Positions 1 to 7,943 of a stretch of DNA of 61,895 nucleotides are shown piece by piece. The stretch comes from Lysobacteraceae bacterium SCN 69-320 (GTDB lineage Bacteria > Pseudomonadota > Gammaproteobacteria > Xanthomonadales > Rhodanobacteraceae). The notes under the pieces were generated by a model. The model saw only the letters and a list, made by a program, of their open reading frames with translations, was not told the DNA's origin and did not search any database. Positions within the stretch are counted from its first letter, which is position 1, and each line of letters begins with the position of its first letter. The DNA lies in assembly GCA_001725155.1 (NCBI GenBank), contig MEFP01000024.1:1-61895 (forward strand), in the 5' to 3' direction. Position numbers and translations under genes: made by a program.

Positions 1-1
1 G

Positions 2-976
2 TCTTCGAGGACTGCATGCTTGACGCTCCGAGAAAGGGAGTGGCAAGCATTGGTCTGGCCATCGGGTTGCGGAATGTGGCTAGGCCGGACGCTTACGGCC
101 TATGACGAAGTCGACTATGACAAAGCACTCTTAGCCGGCGGACTCACTGCCAGCGGCAGCGTAGTATTCGGACCAACCGTGGGCGCCGCGTCGCCCTGGA
201 TATCCATACCTGCGAAGACTGCCGCCGTCTCACTCGGAGCCTATGGCGCCGCAGAGGGCGGAAAGAATCTGGGCACTGGTCTAGCGACCGGCAATTATGG
301 CCAAGCACTCTTTGGCGTAGGCGAAGGGCTTTTTGGCATAGCTGGTGCAACCGCGTCCGTCGCCACAACGGGGCAAGCATTAGCCAGCACGGAAGGAGCC
401 AACGGGAACCCAGAAATGCGGCTACAGCGGCGCATGGATCTGGATCCAGAAAATGATTTTCGTGGGGATGTAATGGCTGACGGTCGACGTGCAGAAACAC
501 TCGGACAAAACGTTAATACGACTGCCTATAGATTCTACGACCCGAACTACCCTCTTATGGCGAGCAATCCGCGCAATGAATACCGATTCTCTGACCCGGC
601 CGCCAGGAGCACTGGAGGGGATGTTTACTTTGCCGAACATCCTTCAGTTGCTTTTGCAGAAGTCCGCCAAAACACAAGAGGGAAGAATTTGTTTTCTAGT
701 GAGCTTCAGGCAACTAATGTACTGGATTTAACGAAACCCGAAATTGCACGCAGCTATGGCGTTGATCCCTCAAAAATTGGCTTGAGATTGGAGTCAAATA
801 AAGATGCCTACATCTATCCGCAGCAAGTAGCAAATCGTGCGGTAGTTGACGGATACTCAGCCATTCGCTACCCAAGCGTTCAAGCACCGGGAGGCCAGAA
901 CATAATGATCCTCAATGGAAAGCATGCCGATGTGAAGGTGCGGCCAATATTTGATGTTCCGGATGGTGAACAATGA
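2..976 (+). CDS. Polymorphic toxin C-terminal part with RES-like domain (5' partial)
   Basis: The reading frame is open to the left edge, so the start shown is the window edge; a TTG at 20 is the first start-like codon and the protein probably begins upstream. Numbering from that TTG, residues 35-115 are a glycine/alanine-rich hydrophobic stretch of the kind that precedes the toxic tip in polymorphic toxins. The C-terminus (about 168-310) resembles RES domains, which degrade NAD+: a YRF segment at 170-172, VYFAEHPSVAFAE at 202-214 with a conserved Tyr and Glu, and DGYSAIRYPS at 277-286 before GGQN. It overlaps the next gene by 4 bp (ATGA). Lower GC than the rest of the window suggests transfer. 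NAD+ hydrolysis is inferred from family resemblance; another ADP-ribosyl fold enzyme is possible. Confidence 0.62.
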   Translation, partial: SSRTACLTLREREWQALVWPSGCGMWLGRTLTAYDEVDYDKALLAGGLTASGSVVFGPTVGAASPWISIPAKTAAVSLGAYGAAEGGKNLGTGLATGNYGQALFGVGEGLFGIAGATASVATTGQALASTEGANGNPEMRLQRRMDLDPENDFRGDVMADGRRAETLGQNVNTTAYRFYDPNYPLMASNPRNEYRFSDPAARSTGGDVYFAEHPSVAFAEVRQNTRGKNLFSSELQATNVLDLTKPEIARSYGVDPSKIGLRLESNKDAYIYPQQVANRAVVDGYSAIRYPSVQAPGGQNIMILNGKHADVKVRPIFDVPDGEQ

Positions 977-1416
977 CCTCCCCTTTCGCCACCGCATATA
1001 CAAAAAAAAACATAAAGGAGGCTCACGTCGAACGATTTGAGTACAACTGCGGAGTGTGCAAATCAAACAATGTTACGTATTGTTCCACACCTCACTCGGA
1101 CACAGGTGGCGCCCGTTGCGGCCAGTGCAACACGTTTGTTTGGTTCAACTCGCGCAACTCGAAGATCCTGATGAATGAATATAGGGACGAGCTTGGCGAT
1201 TACAAAGCTTGGTTTGCGAGAACCACCGCCGAATTTCTGAAGAAGCTTCCATCCTGCCCTCAGTGCGATGCCGATGGGTTTTCTGAGTACAGAGCAGCCG
1301 TACCACGCTCACCATTATCATGCTATGCCTGTGGCGCACTTCACGATAACGGATGGAAGCTAGTTACTTCGAAGCATGAAGATCAAGAAATTTGGTGGCT
1401 CAACGAGCCTCCATAG
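973..1416 (+). CDS. Zinc-ribbon protein, candidate immunity protein for the RES-like toxin
   Basis: A 147-residue protein with four CxxC pairs (CGVC near 27, CGQC near 50, CPQC near 94, CYAC near 116), which would form two zinc ribbons or one split zinc-binding fold. No signal peptide or membrane segment, so it should be cytoplasmic. The ATG overlaps the stop of the toxin-like gene (ATGA), an arrangement typical of toxin-immunity pairs and translational coupling. I do not recognise the family. The immunity role is inferred from position and overlap; the rest of the protein could equally be an unrelated cargo gene of the same island. Confidence 0.6.
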   Translation: MTSPFATAYTKKNIKEAHVERFEYNCGVCKSNNVTYCSTPHSDTGGARCGQCNTFVWFNSRNSKILMNEYRDELGDYKAWFARTTAEFLKKLPSCPQCDADGFSEYRAAVPRSPLSCYACGALHDNGWKLVTSKHEDQEIWWLNEPP

Positions 1417-1445
1417 GAACCTGGCAGATGTGAAACAGCCATCCG

Positions 1446-1797
1446 TGAGGTGGCCCCGTCAGTCTGAACAGTTCTACCCGGTCCGATAAGCGGAATGCTC
1501 TGCGGTCAGTTATGCAGCCCGAGGTAGTTGCTGCCGATTGAAGTAGACCTCGTCGGGTCGTCGATCAAGGCTCGCGTGCGGTCGTTTGCTGTTGTAGATC
1601 TCGAAGTAAAGCGCCAAGGATTCACGCGCTTGCGAGACCGACTCATAGGCGTGCAGATAGACCTCCTCGTATTTAACCGTGCGCCAGAGTCGTTCGACGA
1701 ACACGTTGTCGCGCCAACAGCCCTTGCCGTCCATGCCGATCTGGATCGCGCGCTTCTTCAGCAGGCCAGTGAACGCCTCGCTGGTGAATTGACCGAC
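1446..1797 (-). mobile_element. IS3-family insertion sequence remnant
   Basis: Reading minus, the segment carries the last third of an IS3-family OrfB and ends in a short non-coding stretch. On the plus strand the outer edge starts TGAGGTGGCCCC at 1446, similar to IS3-family terminal repeats, so it is the likely right end of the element. The other end is missing: the transposase frame breaks off near 1797 and runs straight into the tail of a toxin gene on the opposite strand. OrfA, the first two catalytic aspartates and the left inverted repeat are absent, so the element cannot move by itself. Confidence 0.75.
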
Positions 1798-1803
1798 CAC
1801 CAA
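1510..1803 (-). pseudogene. Truncated IS3-family transposase (OrfB, C-terminal part)
   Basis: About 97 residues matching the end of the rve integrase core of IS3-family OrfB: GQFTSEAF at the truncated start, the segment FVERLWRTVKYEEVYL holding the last catalytic glutamate, and the typical tail YNSKRPHASLDRRPDEVYF. The upstream part, with OrfA, the helix-turn-helix and the two catalytic aspartates, is missing. In intact relatives GQFTS is preceded by a TD-type motif; here it is preceded by sequence that belongs to the toxin tail on the plus strand, which places the junction near 1790-1800. Confidence 0.85.
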
Positions 1804-1941
1804 GTTGTAGGATTCGACGCAAATGAACTTGTCGGAACCGGGCAGAAGTTCAAGGCGTCGGTACTGAGAAGTGCAAGCGATAACGGGATCACAATTTACA
1901 ATAACGTTGAATCGTTACTACAGGCGCTCGAGAAAAAGTAA
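1797..1941 (+). pseudogene. Orphan C-terminal tail of a second polymorphic toxin
   Basis: The plus-strand frame entering from the IS remnant encodes about 47 residues that do not belong to the insertion sequence: GFDANELVGTGQKFKASV, then NGITIYNNVESLLQALEKK and a TAA at 1939-1941. This reads like the last residues of a toxin domain. The stop is one base before the ATG of the next gene, again the spacing of a toxin-immunity pair. Most of the toxin was lost when the IS3 element inserted or recombined. The toxin family cannot be named from this fragment. Confidence 0.5.
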
Positions 1942-1942
1942 C

Positions 1943-2338
1943 ATGAGAGAGGTAATTCTCGTAACTCCAAGAGATTTCGGGTTGCAGTCAATTTTTTCAG
2001 AACTCCCGAAAAGCCTTGAAGCATCAATAAACGAGGCCGAAGGGCGTATCTCGATTTCGTCTAACGACAACGATGGATTTTTGGAATTTCATTTTGATGA
2101 ATCAATGAAAATCCACTATCAGACGACTGACGAGTTGAATTCCATTGCGGCAGCTGGTCAATTTCCAAATTTTTACACTATTAGCTTCAGGAATATCGAA
2201 AAGTTAAGATCAGTGCTCATGCTAGTGGCAAACAGGCATGACGTAGTCATCGACAATGACTTTGGAATTGTTGAGCGCGGCGATCGGTTTATCGAGCGTT
2301 GGGGCCGAAATCCAGATTGGGATTGGGCCCCAAGATGA
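1943..2338 (+). CDS. Probable orphan immunity protein, unknown family
   Basis: A 131-residue acidic soluble protein starting at the ATG at 1943, one base after the stop of the truncated toxin tail; a longer reading to 1871 would run back into that tail and is less likely. It has no signal peptide, membrane segment or cysteine cluster. It ends in an aromatic stretch with FIERWGRNPDWDWAPR. I do not recognise the family. Small size, lower GC than the core genome and position behind a toxin remnant fit an immunity gene that outlived its toxin, either by chance or because it still protects against siblings carrying the intact toxin. Confidence 0.6.
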   Translation: MREVILVTPRDFGLQSIFSELPKSLEASINEAEGRISISSNDNDGFLEFHFDESMKIHYQTTDELNSIAAAGQFPNFYTISFRNIEKLRSVLMLVANRHDVVIDNDFGIVERGDRFIERWGRNPDWDWAPR

Positions 2339-2486
2339 TCGAAGTCATCGACAGGCTCTCTAGCGAAGAGCAGCTACGCAGCCCAGCAGATCCCCGCGAC
2401 ACGGATACTCCAGATAACTCCGGGCGATCGTGTCATCGGAGCAGCTCACGACTGCTCGGCCTTGCGGATCCAGAAGTACAACAAAA

Positions 2487-2514
2487 GAAACGGGCCGCTC
2501 ACGCGGCCCGTTTC
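2487..2514 (-). terminator. Rho-independent terminator of the secreted nuclease gene
   Basis: A perfect 12-bp stem (GAAACGGGCCGC at 2487-2498 with its complement at 2503-2514) and a 4-base loop. Reading minus, the stem is followed by TTTCTTTTG, so it fits the end of the nuclease gene whose stop is at 2567. It may also block transcription leaving the toxin strip on the plus strand. Confidence 0.85.
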
Positions 2515-2566
2515 CGTTTCTGCTTCCGTGTCGCGCCGGCCTCGCGGCCGGCACGCACTCGATGGA

Positions 2567-4621
2567 TCACTGGAACCCGTTGGCAAAGATCGCGTCGACG
2601 ATGGTCGGGCAGTTCGTGTTGTCGATGACGCAGCGCGCCCATTCCGGGTGGTCGATGAACGGATTGCGGTTGCCCTGGAAGGTCTGGACCATGGCGTTGC
2701 GGTTGCGCTCGTAGTCGTCCGGCGGATCCTGATCGTTCCAGTCCAGCAGCACGGACTTCAGACCCATGTAGCCGATGCAGCCGCTGCAGGTCGTCGCGTC
2801 CTTGCCGACGATGAGGCTGCGGTTGTCGGTGACTTCCAGGCGCGGTTCGGGCGCGCCGCTGACGTTGGTGCCGCCCTGGTAGCGCACGACCATGTAGAGC
2901 ACCGCACGAGCCATGTCGCCCTTGCGGAAGTCCCAGACCTGGAACGTGCTCGCGTTGAAGTAGTTGCTGCTCGTGCCGCCGGTGCCGCCGACGCCGTGGT
3001 TGGCGGTGGTCGGACGCGCCGTGCAGCCCGAGCACAGGCCGTAGGGGCTGTTGCCGCGGTCGGAGTTGTAGCCCACGTGCGAGGCGTACAGCATGTGGCC
3101 GTCGGTATGCGGCGGGTTCGGGCGGCCGCTGGCGTCGGTCGGGTTCGGGAAGCCCAGCGACTTCGGCCAGGTGTGCTCGCGGTTGTAGTTGGCCGCGCCG
3201 CTGGTCTGCTTCGGATAGGTCTCGTTCTTGTAGACGTCCCAGACCTTGGTCGAATCGGTCGGATCCTCGTCCGCCTTGTTCATGACGGTGTAGGTGTCGC
3301 CGTAGAAGATCGAGGTGTGGTCCTTGATGCGGTTGTGCAGCCAGGCCTTCAGCGCGGGACCGCTGGAGGTATCCACACCGGCGTAGTAGTCGTTGATCGA
3401 CGAGGCGGTCTCGAAGCTGACGACGACGTTCGCGGTCATGTCCTGGATGGTGCCGTCCTGGTCGTGCACCTTGTTCGCGATGATGGTCAGCGTGCACTGC
3501 TCGAGCAGGCCGAGATCCACGTCGGGATTGATCTGGAACGTGACCGGACCGCCGCTGGTCTGCGCCGTGTGTGCACCGGTGTTGGCGCACGACAGCGTGT
3601 ACCAGCCGGCGTCGGCAGTGACCGCTTCAGAGAACGTGACGCTGAGGTTGGAAGCGCCCGGGAAGCCGTGCGCGCCGTTGGCCGGCGTGGTCGAAGCGAC
3701 GCCCGGCGGCAGGTCGCCGGCGGTGCTGAAGCTCAGCGTGTAGTCGGCGTCCATCGTTTCGATGGTGCCGTCCTGGTCGCTGACCTGGTCGCCGATGACG
3801 ATCAGGGTGCAGGTTTCGCCGCTGGCGAAATCGACGTCCGGGTTCAGGGTGCGCGTGGCTCCCGTGCCCGTCGTCACGGCCGAATGCGAGCCGCTGACGC
3901 TGCAACTCAGGGTGAACCAGCCGGCGGTCACGTCGACCGGTTCGCTGAAGGTCACCGTGATGTCGACGTTGTTGGCCTGGCCGGTTGCGCCGTTGGCCGG
4001 CGTGGTCGAGGCCACGGCCGGCGGCACGTCGACCGCGGCGCCGAAGCTCTGGTTATTGTTGCAGTTGCCGAAGGTCTGGGTGGCGCTGCCCTGCCAGGTG
4101 AACTGGCCGTACTCGGTGCCGCTGCCGCTGAGCTGCAGCGAGGTACCCGGTGCCGTGGAATTGGTTTCCGCCACGCCGATGTCGACGCTGGTCATGCCGG
4201 CGGCCGGGCCGTTGCTGGCCGTGGTCACGCCTTCATAGCTGAGGAACTGCACCACGCTGCCGCCGGCATCGACGAGCGCGATCGCGTCGTTGGAGCCGTT
4301 CTGGACGCCGTTGGTCGGATAGCTGAGCACCTTGACCTGCTTGCTGCCGCAGGTGCCCGAAGTGGCTTCCGACAGCGGACGGTCGCTGTAGCTGGTCGCC
4401 GACGCCGGCGTGTTGCCGTTGTACAGCACGACGCGCCAGCTGCTCAGATCCACGCCGACCGGCGCGACGATTTCGACGGCCTCGCCGACGTCGCCGGCTG
4501 CCGTGCTGTCGTCGTAATGCAGTTCATTGATGAAGACGGCGGTGTCGGCCATCGCCGAAGCGGCGAAACCCGACAGCAGCGCGACTAGGGCGCTGCTGAG
4601 CGCCCGGGAGCGAAACGACAT
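2567..4621 (-). CDS. Secreted multidomain endonuclease I (lamin-tail, two Ig-like domains, nuclease)
   Basis: A 684-residue protein. The start is set at the ATG at 4621 because it begins a clear signal peptide ending near AMADTA at residue 25; the longer open frame upstream is arginine-rich and unlike protein. Domains: lamin-tail-like domain (about 26-190, with INELHYDD), two similar Ig-like domains (about 200-300 and 303-405, each starting with a V(A)STTPANGA motif), and an endonuclease I domain (about 410-684) with the catalytic REHTWPKS at 481-488 and GNRNPFIDHPEW at 650-661. The family cuts DNA and RNA non-specifically with a metal ion. Export suggests nutrient scavenging or degradation of extracellular DNA. 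It has its own terminator. Confidence 0.9.
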   Translation of the reverse strand: MSFRSRALSSALVALLSGFAASAMADTAVFINELHYDDSTAAGDVGEAVEIVAPVGVDLSSWRVVLYNGNTPASATSYSDRPLSEATSGTCGSKQVKVLSYPTNGVQNGSNDAIALVDAGGSVVQFLSYEGVTTASNGPAAGMTSVDIGVAETNSTAPGTSLQLSGSGTEYGQFTWQGSATQTFGNCNNNQSFGAAVDVPPAVASTTPANGATGQANNVDITVTFSEPVDVTAGWFTLSCSVSGSHSAVTTGTGATRTLNPDVDFASGETCTLIVIGDQVSDQDGTIETMDADYTLSFSTAGDLPPGVASTTPANGAHGFPGASNLSVTFSEAVTADAGWYTLSCANTGAHTAQTSGGPVTFQINPDVDLGLLEQCTLTIIANKVHDQDGTIQDMTANVVVSFETASSINDYYAGVDTSSGPALKAWLHNRIKDHTSIFYGDTYTVMNKADEDPTDSTKVWDVYKNETYPKQTSGAANYNREHTWPKSLGFPNPTDASGRPNPPHTDGHMLYASHVGYNSDRGNSPYGLCSGCTARPTTANHGVGGTGGTSSNYFNASTFQVWDFRKGDMARAVLYMVVRYQGGTNVSGAPEPRLEVTDNRSLIVGKDATTCSGCIGYMGLKSVLLDWNDQDPPDDYERNRNAMVQTFQGNRNPFIDHPEWARCVIDNTNCPTIVDAIFANGFQ

Positions 4622-5251
4622 TGGAGAAATCCCCTGATCTGAAGACGGTCCCGCACATCCGGCACGGGCCCGACAAGGCAATAGCCGGAATCCCCGGCCG
4701 TCTGGATGGTAGTGAGCGTGGTTAGCCCGCTTGCGCCTCCACCGTGGAGCGCGCAGCCGGCTCGCGTATCCACAGCGAGCCCGGCAGTTCCGGGCAGCCA
4801 TGGCCCGGACATCGGGCGAATATAGCGGGACCGCATGACAACTGCACGGCACCCTGCAGCATCGACCTCGCCGCTGTGCTGGCCGCGCCGCGCAGTGTTT
4901 CGCGGCAACCCGCCTGACGCTTACGCGGCGAGCATCGGGCCGCCGCATCGACACGGGCTGGTCGGCCGGCCGGCGTTTTCGTGGTTTCGGCCCTCATTCG
5001 ACCGGCGGCGATGCGCATGAAGCGCGCAGCACTGCGTCAACGGTTGGACTACGGTCCGGCAACGATCCTCGCAATGCAGAGCGGAGTCCGAGCAGCCGCG
5101 CTCGCTTCGGCGAACCGCACCGGCCTCGACAGTGCGGACGTCTGCAATCCCGGTCGATTCCGACCCGTCGCCGCGCAAGATGCGGATGGTCGCGCGGGCG
5201 ACGGCGGCGCAGACTGCAGGCCAGCTATCCCGATCCGCGAGTCACGCCGCC
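4622..5251. other. Intergenic region between divergent nuclease and ada-like genes
   Basis: No convincing gene. It should contain the two divergent promoters. A frame on the plus strand stays open from a GTG at 5132 into the ada-like gene, but its 40 codons do not resemble the family. I see no strong repeat or operator here. Confidence 0.5.
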
Positions 5252-6109
5252 ATGTCGTTCAGCCACGCCGACCCCGTCGCCCGCGCCCACGAACTGCTCA
5301 GCAACGTCGAGGACGCGCCGAACCTGCAGACCCTGGCCGAGGAAGTCGGCCTGTCGCCAGGGCACCTGCAGCGGCGCTTCCGCGCACGCTACGGCATGAG
5401 CCCGGCCGAGTTCGCCGCGAGCCGGCGCCTGAACCGGCTCAAGAGCGCGCTGCGCGAAGGCGCCTCCGTCACCGACGCGGTCTATGCGGCCGGCTTCGGT
5501 TCGGGCAGCCGGGTCTACGAGCACAGCGACCGCCTGCTCGGCATGACACCGGCCGACTATCGCCGCGGCGGCAAGGGCGCGACCTTGCGCTACACCACGC
5601 TGACCACGCCGCTCGGCGAACTGCTGGTCGCCGCGACCGAGCGCGGCGTCTGCGCCATCCTGCTCGGCCAGGGCGAAGACGAACTGCTCGAAGAGCTCGC
5701 CGGCGAATTCCCGGCGGCCCGGCGCGAGCGCGTCGACGCCGGCCGCGACGAATGGCTGGCCCGCATCGTGGCCGAAGTGCATGCAGGCCTGGGCTGGGGC
5801 GAGCGCAGCAGCGCGCCGCTGCCGCCGTTCGATCTGCGCGCGACCGCGTTCCAGTGGCGCGTCTGGCAGGCGCTGACGCGCATCCCGGCCGGCGAGACGC
5901 GCAGCTACAGCGAAATCGCCGACGCGATCGGCGCGCCGCGCGCGGCCCGCGCCGTCGCGCGCGCCTGCGCCACGAACCGCCTCGCCGTGCTGGTGCCCTG
6001 CCATCGCGTCGTGCGCGAGGACGGCAGTCTCGGCGGCTACCGCTGGGGTCTGGCACGCAAGCGCCGGCTGCTCGCGCGCGAAGCGGAAGTGGCTCCGCAG
6101 GCCTCATGA
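5252..6109 (+). CDS. Ada-like protein: AraC-type DNA-binding domain plus O6-methylguanine methyltransferase
   Basis: A 285-residue protein from the ATG at 5252. Residues 10-105 form an AraC-type helix-turn-helix region, with LQTLAEEVGLSPGHLQRRF and a second helix pair. Residues 110-280 are an O6-alkylguanine-DNA alkyltransferase domain; Cys250 in PCHRVV is the methyl acceptor. It lacks the N-terminal zinc domain of E. coli Ada whose Cys38 takes methyl groups from phosphotriesters and switches the protein into an activator. Repair activity is therefore well supported, but a methylation-triggered switch must work differently or be absent. Gene partners of the adaptive response (ogt, alkA) lie at 28713-30104, far away. 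Confidence 0.88.
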   Translation: MSFSHADPVARAHELLSNVEDAPNLQTLAEEVGLSPGHLQRRFRARYGMSPAEFAASRRLNRLKSALREGASVTDAVYAAGFGSGSRVYEHSDRLLGMTPADYRRGGKGATLRYTTLTTPLGELLVAATERGVCAILLGQGEDELLEELAGEFPAARRERVDAGRDEWLARIVAEVHAGLGWGERSSAPLPPFDLRATAFQWRVWQALTRIPAGETRSYSEIADAIGAPRAARAVARACATNRLAVLVPCHRVVREDGSLGGYRWGLARKRRLLAREAEVAPQAS

Positions 6110-6191
6110 ACAGTGGCGCTATCGGCTGCGCCTGCGCGCGCCGTAGCATGCTTCACCTCGGGGACGGGGGGCCGCTCTTCCAAGTCTGGTC

Positions 6192-7100
6192 ATGACCGAT
6201 ATCCGCTCCGATGCACCTGTCACGGCGTCGCGCCTGGCCTCGCCGCGTGTGCTTGTCCCCCTGGCCCTGATCGCGCTGTATCTGGTCTGGGGCTCGACCT
6301 ATCTCGCGATCCGTATCGGTCTCGAAAGCTTCCCGCCGTTCACGATGGCCGCGCTGCGCTTCCTGATCACGGGCGTGGCGCTGTATGCGTTCCTGCGCTG
6401 GCGCGGCACGCCGAATCCGACGCCGCTGCAATGGCGCAACTGCGCCGTCACCGGCACCTTGCTGCTGGGTTTCGGCAACGGCTTCGTCTGCTGGGCGCAG
6501 CAGAGCGTGTCGTCGGGGCTCGCGGCGGTCGCGGTCGCGAGCATGCCGCTGTTCGCCGCGGTGTTCGGCACATTCTTCGGCCAGTGGCCGCGACGGCTGG
6601 AACTCGTTGGCCTGCTCGTCGGCTTCGCCGGCGTGATCCTGCTCAACCTCGGCGGCGACCTGGCCGGCTCGCGCCTGGGTGCGATGGCATTGCTCGCGGC
6701 CGCGGCGGCCTGGGCCTTCGGCTCGCTGTGGTCCAAGCGCCAGGACATGCCCGAGCCGATGATGAATACTGCGGCGCAGATGCTCTGCGGCGGTGTTGCG
6801 CTGACCCTGCTGGCCCTGCTCAATGGCAACGGCCTGCCGACCTCGCCGACCCTGCGCGCGACCCTGGCGCTGGCCTATCTCGCCGTGTTCGGCTCCATCA
6901 TCGGCTTCAGCGCGTACCTGTACCTGCTGCGCACGGTGCGACCGGCGCTGGCGACGAGCTATGCCTACGTCAATCCGCCGGTGGCCGTGCTGTTCGGCGC
7001 CTGGCTCGCGAACGAGCGCGTGCATGCGCTGGACATCGTCGGCATGGCGGTGATCCTCGGCGGTGTGGCGATCATCACTCTGGCGCGCGACAAGCGCTGA
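6192..7100 (+). CDS. EamA-family exporter (YedA-like)
   Basis: A 302-residue inner-membrane protein with about ten hydrophobic segments arranged as two EamA repeats. Family marks are LVWGSTYLAIRIGLESFPP near residue 30, RFLITG in the second helix and TSYAYVNPPVAVLFG in the second repeat. Members of the drug/metabolite transporter superfamily export amino acids or small metabolites; the substrate here cannot be read from the sequence. It follows the ada-like gene by 82 bp on the same strand and could share its transcript. Confidence 0.9.
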   Translation: MTDIRSDAPVTASRLASPRVLVPLALIALYLVWGSTYLAIRIGLESFPPFTMAALRFLITGVALYAFLRWRGTPNPTPLQWRNCAVTGTLLLGFGNGFVCWAQQSVSSGLAAVAVASMPLFAAVFGTFFGQWPRRLELVGLLVGFAGVILLNLGGDLAGSRLGAMALLAAAAAWAFGSLWSKRQDMPEPMMNTAAQMLCGGVALTLLALLNGNGLPTSPTLRATLALAYLAVFGSIIGFSAYLYLLRTVRPALATSYAYVNPPVAVLFGAWLANERVHALDIVGMAVILGGVAIITLARDKR

Positions 7101-7320
7101 GGCCGCACAACCGCTCGCGGCCCGGCAGGACGCCGAGGCCGCCTGCTGTTCGAGCGCGGCGCCGCAGTCGCGCTCGCTGGTGAGCGCGTATTCCCGCGGC
7201 GGCGCGAGCGCCGACGCTCCGGTGCCAGGACCTCGCGACCTGGCACCACGTCGGAATCGCATGCAGCGCAGATGCGACGTTGCACGCCTGCCTGCAGACG
7301 CCCGCCCTTCGCCTCGCGCC

Positions 7321-7830
7321 TCAGCGCCGCGTCAAGGTCGCATGCAGTTCCAGTACGACGTTGAAATAGTGCTTGCTCGCGAAGGTCTGCTCCTGCGGCG
7401 ACAGATGCTGGAATTCCGGCGCGACGACGCCGCCGAAGGTCGCGTCGAAATCGCAGCGGATGTCGTAGTGGCTGATCTGCAGGGTGTTGCGCGCCTGGGC
7501 GTTGAAATACAGATAGGACTGCTCGGCGATCGGCGGCCACTTGTGGGTCGGGTCCTGCACCGCGCCGGCCGAGGTCCAGTACGGCGTGATGATCAGCGCG
7601 GTCGCGCCAGGCTTGAGCACGCGGTAGAGCTCTTCCATGAACGCAATGCGTTCGGCGCCGTCGAGGTGTTCGAGAAAATGCGAGCAGTAGGCTTCATCGA
7701 CGCTGGCGTCGTCGAACGGCCACGGCGTGATGCGCAGGTCGTGCACGATGTCCGCGCCGCAGTCCGGCGACAGGTCGACGCCGACAAAACCCGCGCGCTT
7801 GCGCAGGCCACATCCCAGATCCAGTTTCAT
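7321..7830 (-). CDS. Small class I SAM-dependent methyltransferase
   Basis: A 169-residue protein from the ATG at 7830. It opens directly with the SAM-binding motif LDLGCGLRKRAGFVGVDLS, then the HD-rich segment ITPWPFDDASVDEAYCSHFLEHL and the VLKPGATALIITP strand typical of Methyltransf_11 proteins. The target is unknown. The gene lies downstream of the ABC transporter operon on the same strand but a strong terminator separates them, so it is probably transcribed from its own promoter. Confidence 0.85.
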   Translation of the reverse strand: MKLDLGCGLRKRAGFVGVDLSPDCGADIVHDLRITPWPFDDASVDEAYCSHFLEHLDGAERIAFMEELYRVLKPGATALIITPYWTSAGAVQDPTHKWPPIAEQSYLYFNAQARNTLQISHYDIRCDFDATFGGVVAPEFQHLSPQEQTFASKHYFNVVLELHATLTRR

Positions 7831-7842
7831 TGCGACTCCGAT

Positions 7843-7880
7843 AAACGAAAAACCCCGGGCCGCCTTGCGACGGCCCGGGG
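7843..7880 (-). terminator. Rho-independent terminator of the MacAB-like operon
   Basis: A 10-bp GC stem (CCCCGGGCCG at 7853-7862 pairing with 7871-7880) with an 8-base loop. Reading minus it is followed by TTTTTCGTTT. It stands 63 bases past the stop of the last permease gene (7944). Confidence 0.9.
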
Positions 7881-7943
7881 CGCAGCATAGCCCGGCGAGC
7901 GGCCGGGGTCCGCGACGCAACGCGCAGCGGGCCCCTGCCTGGA

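Noticed and set aside
1510-1941. 137-residue plus-strand frame as one intact gene
   Set aside because: Its first two thirds are antisense to the IS3 transposase remnant; only the last 47 codons have independent character.
2462-4588. 708-residue open frame antisense to the nuclease gene
   Set aside because: Shadow of GC-rich codon use; no recognisable domain, while the minus strand has signal peptide and nuclease motifs.
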